A stretch of DNA of 64,000 nucleotides. Source: Eucalyptus grandis (Eukaryota > Streptophyta > Magnoliopsida > Myrtales > Myrtaceae). The stretch lies in NCBI RefSeq assembly GCF_016545825.1, contig NC_052619.1, forward strand, positions 4,541,501 to 4,605,500. The letters are read 5' to 3'. Shown here one piece after another: positions 56,384-64,000 of the stretch; position 1 is the stretch's first letter, and each line of letters opens with the position of its first letter. A program made the position numbers and the translations under genes. The notes below the pieces were generated by a model, which saw only the letters and a program-made list of their open reading frames with translations, ran no database searches and was not told the origin of the DNA.

Positions 56384-57219
56384 TCTCTCTCTTGGGATGT
56401 ATGATTCTACGATAACCATGTGTACTTGCATAGAATCAATGAAAGTGTTATATATAACAATGTCGACCCAACGGAGTTAACGATCAGCCGTGTACTGTGG
56501 TTCAGACGTTTCGCCCCCAACCTGACTTTGGAAACAGTGGATTGCAAGCATGAGTTATCTCCTATCTTTTGACTAAAGGGTCCATTGCATCGTGACGGAC
56601 CTGGTGGGTTGATTGTGGGCAACGAATCTGAGCCAATTTCATACTAACCGTCGGATCATTGAGGTCTTGCTTGAGGGCCACGCTATCTAATAATTAAGAT
56701 AAAATGCGCTCACATACTCCAAGCGCATACAATTTTTTTTTGATTGGGTACTCCGACCGATCCGAGCTGTCATTGGTGTGAGCTGACTTGGTCTTGCAAG
56801 AATGAACTCAGAAAAGAAGATGGAAAGTTGGAAGTCAAGGTAGCCGGTGAATAAATCAACTTTATTTTATTGGCATAAATAGAAAAATCAACTTAGTTAT
56901 AGGTTAACGTTTATATATCAAGATTAATTTACCAAAGTCCTATATTAAAGCTCGCTTCTTCCTACATTTAAAAAAAAAAAGATTGATCAGGGCATTGTTG
57001 TCCTAGCATTGTTTATTTATGCAATGTCATCCATATGTATATATATATATTTTAACATTCAAGTGCTTGAGCATGTTCGATTGCTGTTCTTCGGCCAGAT
57101 GTTTGGATGAAAGTGTTGATGTGGAGTCAAATGGCCGTGAAGTGCTTAAGAGGCAACAACATATTGTCAATGTGGCTTGTACAAATTTAGAAAATTAAAA
57201 GATACATGACGTTAATTTT

Positions 57220-58930
57220 TGGAAAAGTTACCAATTTTTTTTTAACTTATTATACTTTTACCAATTTAATCCTAAATCTTTTAATTTTACGAATTAAATC
57301 CTAAAACTTTACATGTTTTGCCAAATAAGTCCATCCAACTAATTTTGATTGGAAATCAATGACATGGATGCTAGCTGTCTTACGTGGTATAGGCGGCACT
57401 GATGTGAACAATTTTTTCGAATTTTTTATTTTATTTTATTTTCCCATTTATTTTCTTATCTTTACCTTCTTTTTTTCCTTTTTCTTTTTTACTATGGCTG
57501 GCTTGGTGGCCGCAGGCAAGGGTCGTGGCCCTCGTTTAGATTTGGGCTAGGCCATTGCAGCTGCGAGCGAGGCTCTATGAAGCATGGACACGTTACATGT
57601 GCTTCCGTGTCGTGTCCGACATGTGTTGGAGCGTGTCGGACACGTTGACACACTCGGACACACGTTGACCGCGTGTCGGATTTTTCGACACATGGTCAAC
57701 TTTTCTCGACACGTTTCAACATGCGTGTCCAAAAGATGATGGAGAATGGAGGCGAGGGCGAGGGAGCAGAGAAGAGGCCGCAAGCGATGGCGAGAGACGG
57801 CAAGAGACTGAGGCGCCCTATACGGCGAGAGATGGTGACAAGGCTGCAGCTGCGAGGGAGGGAGGGCTGGAGGCGAGGCGGTGAACGATTTTGATGAAGA
57901 CCAAGAGCAAGCAGAGATTGAGAGGAAGAGGAGAGGAAGGGGAGAGGAAGGGGGTCGTGCGGCGAGGAGGAGGGGAAGGAGGGCGCTACTAGGGTTTTGA
58001 GAAGGAAACTAAAAAAATAAAAAAGGGACTTGGCGTGTTGGAGGGGGAGAAGGAGGGGGAAGTGATAGCTTGTCAGGAGATGGGGAAGGGAAAGAAAAGT
58101 GCAAAACAATTTGGCGGTGGGGGGAAAGAAACGAGGGAAAAAAGGAGTGGGGTTGGGGGTGGCCCCCGAGGGGACTTTTTATTTAATCAAAAATAATTAA
58201 ATGAAATTAAAAGTAAGTTCGAAAAATAAAAGTATTGAATGTTGAATGATGATAAATTTTGATCATGGTAGAAGATCATGGATTTATTTAAATAAGTTGA
58301 TTCTAATTTGTTGTTAGTCATTAGTTTCATCAATAAATTTTGTCAATTTATTAATATTATTAGTGTCCATTCATTGTAAGCTCTTTTTTAATTAATCAAT
58401 TATTTATAAATTTAAATCAAATTAATTAAAAATAAAAATATTCATTTAATATATAACGTGTCCCAACGTGTCGGAATTTTCTATTTTTGAGAAATGACGT
58501 GTCGACATATCGTGTCGTGTGTCCATGTCACGTGTCAGTTCTACTTAGGCGAGGCTAGCCTCACGTAGACCATCACAGCCGCAAGCAAGGCTACCTAACC
58601 TAGCTTTGGGTGAGGCTAGCCTTGCTTGTGGTTGTGATGACCTCACTCGTGGCCAATGAGGGCCTGACGACCTTTGCCGACCACAGTAAAATTAAATAAA
58701 GAAGGAAAAGTAAAAAATTTTAAATTTTAAATTTTAAAAAAGTCAATGTCAAAGCTACCTGTACCACGTAAAATGACCAACATCCATATTAGTGATTTTT
58801 AGCTAAAATTGATTAGATATACTCAATTGGTAAAATATGAAAATATATATGACTCAATTAGTAAAGTAAAATTTAGAACTAAATTAGCAGAAATGCAATA
58901 GGTTTAGAATTTTTTCAATAATTTTTGTTA
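57220..58930. mobile_element. TIR element of the 18190-18925 family, unit 3 copy, interrupted
   Basis: Left and right arms match units 1 and 2. The core is split at 57574/58551 by an inserted element. Confidence 0.6.
57575..58550. mobile_element. 976-bp TIR transposon with 8-bp target duplication (hAT-like)
   Basis: Flanked by GCGAGGCT at 57567-57574 and 58551-58558; the empty site is present in units 1 and 2. Ends CTATGAAGCATGGACACG and, inverted, CTAAGTAGAACTGACACG, and both subterminal regions are crowded with GTGTCGGACACG-type palindromic pieces. The interior contains a purine-rich GAGGAAGGGG stretch and no transposase. An 8-bp duplication fits hAT; Mutator (9 bp) is the alternative. Confidence 0.75.
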
Positions 58931-58977
58931 ATTCTTATGAATAGAAATAAATTGAAAACAAATAAAAAAAAAAGTTC

Positions 58978-59114
58978 AACAATCGATGACGGTGGACATG
59001 GCGTGGAGGGCCATGGAAGTTAGCCAGCCACCTACGAGGACGGAGATAAGCTAGATCAATTTGAACCTGCCTGAGTATATCTGTCCGATCCTCTCCTAGT
59101 CCAAGTATCTTCAT
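58978..59114 (-). other. delta-T3: repeated small ORF start
   Basis: From 59114 on the minus strand MKILGLGEDRTDILRQVQID, then the Arg/His/Pro-rich part with an in-frame deletion relative to delta-T1. Function unknown. Confidence 0.25.
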
Positions 59115-59751
59115 TTCGGGGTGATTGGAGGCGGTGGCAACTATCTAAAGCGATAACACTTATGTAACACAAACATGGATGACATCTCAGCATTTCTGTC
59201 CAAGCACATAATGGAAGAACGAACATGATGAAGTTCAATGACCCAGTTGCATAAAAAAATGTCTAAGGACTATACTGTGCAAATTGAATAAGTTCAAAAA
59301 CCCTCCATGCCATTATCCCCTAAAAAAACCAGCATCTCACCAGTTACGCAACCATAAATGAATTAGCCATTGTTTTCTCTTGCGGAATGGCGAGTTCTTC
59401 TCTACCAGCTAGGTAGCTTTCCCCATCTTCAAGGTAAGATTTGTCTCCTTTAATGTAAAACCCTAAATCATCCCACAAAAACCCCCTTTTGTTCTCTACA
59501 AGATACCGATACAAATCTTAGCCCCAAAGAAACCCTAAAGGCCATCCCATCTTCTTCCAGTCGGCTGTGACAGTAGGTCTTTTCCATCAGATCGATAATC
59601 CCTCTATCTGCTTCCTCTTTGAAATACCCATAAACCGTACACCATCTGAACCATCATTCGCCAATCCCCGTATTCGTTGAAACCCTCATTCGCCATTCCC
59701 CATCTTCACAAATTGGTCCGAATCTGTGAATCAAATACTGGTGAACAAGAG

Positions 59752-61047
59752 ATGGCAGGTTCGCTTGAGGAAGAAAGACGTTTAGCAGCCCTGTGCAAAA
59801 GCTTAGGTGAGTTATGGTCCGAGGATGATGTTGTAGATATAAAAAGCGATGTCTCAAAAGAAAAATTGATTGAATGACGGAAAACAGTATTCGAGAAGTT
59901 GTATTCTAGACCGAATGTGAATTTTACAGCCTTCGTGAATACTATGAAAAGAGTTTGGAGGGTCGACAATGTTACATGTACTCAGCTTGGACCAGGCTAC
60001 TTCTCTTTTGCTTTCTAGTCGAAAGAAGAAAAACAGAGGGTATTAGATACTGGGCCATGGTGTTTCTCTAGTAATTTACTAGTACTACAACAATGTGACC
60101 CTGATACTCCTGAGATTTGTTATGAATTTACCCATTGTGCCTTTTGGGTGAATTTCTATGACCTCCCGTTTGGGAGAGTCACTAATGAAGTCATCAGAGA
60201 CATACCTTCTAAACTGGGGGAAGTAATAGATGTGAAATTAGAAGCAAAAGGCAATAGTCACTACAAGATTGGCAAGGCAAAGGTGAAGCTGAATCTGGAA
60301 AATCCTTTAAAGACAGGAGTAATTGTAAATTTGGAGAGGAAGAAACTATGGGTAGAGTTTAAATACGAGCGACTCCCACATTATTGTTACTCATGCGGTA
60401 AAATAGGGCATTATGCTACTTTTTGTAAAGAAATTCCTTATGAAAAGTCAGGATTGCCAAAAGACTTACCAGGAAGATTTGGGAATTAGCTCCGAGCGGA
60501 TGTGCATGAATTCAGCCCGTACGGTAAAATTTTCTATGCCAAACAAGAGCCAATCCTAGAAGATACTAAGAGTGTTCCAAAGACCCCCATGCATTATGTT
60601 TCTGAAAATGACAACCAGCAGCAGGATCAGAATTTAAACATCATTTGAGGACAGAAGAATGCTTAACAACTAACTCAAAAGGAAACTAGTTTATCCACAC
60701 AGCAGTTAGCACTACAACTCACGGGAGAGAAAAGCCCATAAAAGAGAGGGAGCTGCTGTATAGATGAAGAATTTGTTATGGTACTATATATGGAACAACA
60801 AAAGGAAGCGGAAGTCAACATGCTAGAGACCTCATCAGGTGAGGAAGGGCTAATTAGGCACAAATCTAAAGGTACCAAGCACCCAACAGCCAAAAAAGGT
60901 AAGCGTTTCTGTCCATATTGTGCGCAAAGCTCGAAAAAAATAGATTTAGACAATACACAGTTGGTAGAAACCCCAATCAAGGCGGTGGAGAAGTCATGTC
61001 AGTGGGCTCTGGTGGCTAGCCCTAATAAGCCACCGAAAAAACCATGA
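59752..61047 (+). pseudogene. LINE ORF1: nucleic-acid-binding protein (DUF4283, CCHC), six internal stops
   Basis: One frame of 432 codons, starting MAGSLEEERRLAALCKSLGE, with stops at 59875, 60016, 60487, 60646, 60664 and 60739. The DUF4283-like part (VLDTGPWCFSSNLLVLQQC, then FWVNFYDLPFGRVTNEVIRD) is followed by a zinc knuckle CYSCGKIGHYATFC (about 60388-60429). The C-terminal part is Lys-rich with a CPYC pair. In plant L1 elements this protein coats the RNA. Every stop can be derived from CAA, CAG or CGA by one C-to-T change. Confidence 0.8.
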
Positions 61048-62150
61048 AACTACTAAGTTGGAATTGTTAGAGGTTGGGCACACCCCTGACAATTCAAGCT
61101 CTGCGAGTCTTAGTGACTCAGGAAAGGCCCAGTATTATATTTCTAATGGAGACAAAGATTCGGGAGCAAAAGGTTCATCAGTTAAGGAGGAGGTTAAAAT
61201 TTCATAATTGTTTCTTAGTGAATTCAGAAGGAATTGCAGGGGGATTGGCTATATTCTGGGATGATCAGGTAGTGCTATCAATCGACTCATTCTCAAACAA
61301 CTACATCAATGTACAATGCCAAGTGAAGGAAACCAATCAGCAGATGCATGTCACCTTCATACATGCTCCTAATGTTTTTCAAGAAAGAGTACAACTATGG
61401 GAGGCCATTCATAGAGCTAGTAGAAACTACCATCTACCTTGGCTTTGCTTGGGGGACTTCAATGAAGTATTGTATCACTGGGAAAAAGTGGGCAAAAAAC
61501 GAGCGGAAAATTACCGATTAACATCCTTCAGGGACTTTCTCGGCCAGTGCTCCTTAATGGATTTAGAATCCAAAGGCTGTGCTTTCACCTGGACAAATAA
61601 TTGAGCAAGTGATCAATTCGTTAAAGAGAGACTTGATAGGGGATTGTGCAATCTAGACTGGCACATAACTTATCCTAATGCTGAATGCATAGCATTACCA
61701 GCTATAAGGTTTGATCACAGCCCTATTGTAATATCTTTACACCTGCGGAAAGACAAAAAGAGGAGGGTGTTCCGGTATGAAGCATTCTAATAAGAAGATA
61801 CGGAAAGTATGCTGCTAGTAAAGAAGGTATGGGCCGAAGGTGAATCCCAAAGGCTAAATATAGTACAAAAGTTGCAGATGGTAGCTCAACAGTTGGCAAA
61901 GTGGAGTAAAAACAGGTTCCATAATGCAAAAAAGAGAATTGATGAGCTGAAGAATGAATTACAAAGACTGACAAATGGAATTGATATACATAAAGAAAGT
62001 GAGGCAGCAAAGCGGATTAACCAGGAGATTGAAAAGCTTTGGCGGCAAGAGGAAATGTTTTGGGGTATGCGCTCAAGAATCAACTAGTTAAAATGGAGTG
62101 ACAGAAATACAAAATTTTTCCATGCAACAACTATCCAGAGAAGAAATAGA
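61044..62150 (+). pseudogene. LINE ORF2, apurinic-like endonuclease domain and linker
   Basis: Starts MKLLSWNC (stop follows), then PSIIFLMETKIREQK, LCLGDFNEVLYHWEK, KERLDRGLCN and RFDHSPIV: the endonuclease metal and catalytic motifs, with S to F in the SDH motif. A coiled, charged linker (WSKNRFHNAKKRIDELKNEL) leads to the reverse transcriptase. Stops occur near 61068, 61602, 61788, 61791 and 62085. The endonuclease nicks target DNA for target-primed reverse transcription. Confidence 0.85.
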
Positions 62151-63330
62151 AACAAAATTACCTTACTAAAGAATGCAGCAGATGAATGGGTGCAAGAAGA
62201 TCAGCCTTTAAAGGAGATGACAACAACTTTCTTCAAAAACCTATACTCGTTAGTGGGAGCTCGCAATTTTCAGCCTGTCATACAACAAATACCAACCACA
62301 GTGGATGAAATGATGAACCCAAGGTTAGTAAAATCTGTCACAATGGAGGAGATTACTGATGCAATGCAGCAATTAGGAGCTAACAAAGCTCCAGGTTCGG
62401 ATGGGCTTAATGGGCTGTTTTACCGAAATCATTGGCCAGATATAAGTTAGGGAATTTTCAGCGAGGTGCATAATTTTTTTGAAACAGGACACTTGAACCC
62501 CAACATGAACAGAACCCAAATCACCCTCATTCCCAAAGTCCCAAACCTTGAAAAGCTTGAACAATTTCGCCCTATCAGCCTGTGCAATTTTGTATACAAA
62601 ATCATATCCAAAGTAATGACAAATAGACTAAAACCTTTACTACCAAGCCTTATTGCTGAAGAACAAAGTGCATTTATTGGGGAGCGACAAATGCAGGACA
62701 ATATATTGATTGTACATGAGGTATTACATAAGTTGCGAACTCGGGAGAGGAAGAGCAAGTTCCAAGCTGTCTTAATGCTTGATATGCAAAAAGCATATGA
62801 CTGAATTGAATGGGACTTCCTACAAGCATACTTGACTAAGATGGGATTTTGTGATCAGTGGGTGCAATGGGTGATGCAATGTGTGTCCACGGTTTCATTC
62901 AGCATCAACTTCAATGGCGATCCTCTACCTTTTTTCAAGCCCACCAAAGGAATTCGATAAGGTGATCCACTCTCCCCTTATCTATTTATTTTAGTGGCCA
63001 ATGTCCCACCTAATGAAACAAGCATTTATGGATGGTACTCTAAGAGGAATTAAACTAAACAGCAGCTGCCCTACTTTATCGCACTTGCTCTTTACGGATG
63101 ATTCTATATTCTTCCTACATGGCACTGTATTAGAATGTCAGAATTTGGTAGCTATCCTACATCAATATTGCTTCGTAATAGGACAGGCTATTAATCTAAA
63201 CAAATCAAGAATCCATTTTAGCAAAAGCTGTCCACCGAATCTGAGAGGAAATATGGTTGAAGTGCTAAGAGTCCCAAAAATAGATAAAATAGGGAAGTAC
63301 TTAGGTATTCCTTCGGATTGGGGAGGCTAA
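62151..63330 (+). pseudogene. LINE ORF2, reverse transcriptase domain
   Basis: Conserved blocks in order: NKAPGSDGLNGLFYRNHW, TLIPKVPNLEKLEQFRPISL, QSAFIGERQMQDNILI, MLDMQKAYD (then a stop where R is expected), EWDFLQAYL, FFKPTKGIR (then a stop where Q is expected), GDPLSPYLFIL, and the catalytic LLFTDDSIFF (A to T in FADD). A one-base shift near 62998 moves the frame for 63001-63330, and it returns afterwards. The Asp pair is kept. Confidence 0.88.
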
Positions 63331-64000
63331 AAAAAGACATATTTGCATGGATTCTTGCAAGAGTAAATATGAAGTTTGAGAGTTGGAAGGATAACTTGCA
63401 GTCCAAAACAGGCAAGGAGATATTGATTAAATCAGTGGTGCGGGCTATTCCATGATATGCAATGTCCATTTTCAAAATCCCCGTGTCAATCTGCAAAGCT
63501 ATTGAAAAGAAAATTGCAAATTTTTGGTAGCGGAATAGCAACAAAGCTGCTGGAATTCATTGGAAAAAATGGGAAAAATTAAAACTTAGGAAGGAGGAAG
63601 GAGGTCTTGGCTTTAAAGATCTCCTAGCTTTCAACAAGGTGATGTTAGGTAAGCAAGCATGGCACATTTCTTAACAACCTTCTTCGCTTCTAAATCAAAT
63701 AATGAAGGGCCTCTACTATCCACAAAGTGATTTTTGGAAAGCTGGAAAAGGTTCCAGACCTTCATGGGGATGGCAAAGCATTGTCTTGGGGAGAGACTTG
63801 ATTGCTCCTCAAGTTATGTGGACCGTTGGCAATGGACAGACTATTTCGATTAGGGAAGATAAATGGTTAAAAAGTGGAACTATTGGTGGGCCAGCGACAA
63901 GACATGAGCCAGAGAAAGTGGGTGCATTAATAGAACAAAGGGATGGGAAATGGAATGAGGAAATGTTACGATTATTGTTTGATGACCAAATAGTTAAAGA
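63331..64000 (+). pseudogene. LINE ORF2, region after reverse transcriptase, truncated by window end
   Basis: Back in the original ORF2 frame: KDIFAWILARVNMKFESWKD, GKEILIKSVVRAIP, FKIPVSICKAIEKKIANFW, EEGGLGFKDLLAFNKVMLGK and WGWQSIVLGRDLIAPQVMW, the standard plant L1 sequence leading to a reverse-transcriptase-associated zinc finger. Stops interrupt it near 63456, 63528 and 63675. No RNase H or 3' end is within the window. Confidence 0.8.

Larger units (their letters stand above)
50069..59322. repeat. Tandem segmental unit 3 of 3 (~9.3 kb)
   Basis: Same module order as unit 1. Differences: alpha3 is fused to the long-TIR element by a deletion, and a ~1-kb TIR transposon lies in the last element. 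The end is cut by the LINE at 59323, at the position equivalent to about 19341 in unit 1. Confidence 0.85.
59323..64000 (+). mobile_element. L1-type LINE (non-LTR retrotransposon), 3' end outside window
   Basis: Begins where unit 3 homology stops (CCATTATCCCCT then AAAAAAACCAGC). A 5' untranslated region of about 430 bp precedes ORF1 (gag-like, DUF4283 plus zinc knuckle) and ORF2 (endonuclease, reverse transcriptase and the downstream domain). Both ORFs lie largely in a single frame each but hold many nonsense codons. The poly(A) end and target duplication are beyond the window. Confidence 0.9.

Overview
This is a repeat-rich plant nuclear window, almost certainly from a eudicot. It carries Ty3/gypsy Tat/Ogre-type, Ty1/copia and L1-type retrotransposons, TIR DNA transposons, AT-rich intergenic DNA and intron-containing small genes. 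A woody Myrtaceae-like genome (Eucalyptus relatives) is a guess from the style of the elements with GCGAGGCTAGCCTC-rich cores. No tRNA, rRNA or bacterial-type gene organisation was seen.

Layout. (1) 1-10666: the 3' part of a non-autonomous Tat/Ogre-like LTR retrotransposon on the + strand. It has a broken gag-like ORF, a long non-coding interior, five successive tandem-repeat arrays (5.27-8.31 kb), a polypurine tract and a 2.1-kb 3' LTR. (2) About 10690-59322: three tandem copies of one ~9.3-kb unit. Unit 1 is 10690-20012. Unit 2 is 20013-50068, inflated by a 6.7-kb minus-strand Ogre-like fragment, a 10.5-kb SIRE-like copia element and a 3.0-kb solo LTR. Unit 3 is 50069-59322, with a ~1-kb TIR transposon inserted. 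(3) 59323-64000: a 5' portion of an L1-type LINE that interrupts the end of unit 3 and runs out of the window.

The non-transposon content of each unit is a set of paralogous two-exon small genes on the minus strand, named here alpha, beta and gamma. Exon 1 encodes a strongly conserved signal peptide (MMLHKAYLVFLL...). A short phase-1 intron follows. Exon 2 begins with a conserved GGSRSG.MAVSK segment and ends in a short tail that differs between copies. Open copies are alpha1, alpha2, gamma1, gamma2 and gamma3 (62-70 aa). Decayed copies are beta1-3, alpha3 and two extra exon-1 fragments. Each unit therefore stacks three related modules, and the unit was itself triplicated. The promoters share a TATA box and a W-box core. 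This looks like a lineage-specific cluster of secreted peptide genes that I cannot assign to a named family. A loose likeness to PIP/CEP-type signalling peptides is only a hypothesis.

The transposons record the history. Units 2 and 3 share derived features (a signal-peptide deletion in beta, a partial gamma duplication with an alpha-like promoter) that unit 1 lacks, so they separated most recently. The copia element, the solo LTR and the ~1-kb TIR element each sit in one copy only, with target-site duplications readable against the empty sites in the other copies.
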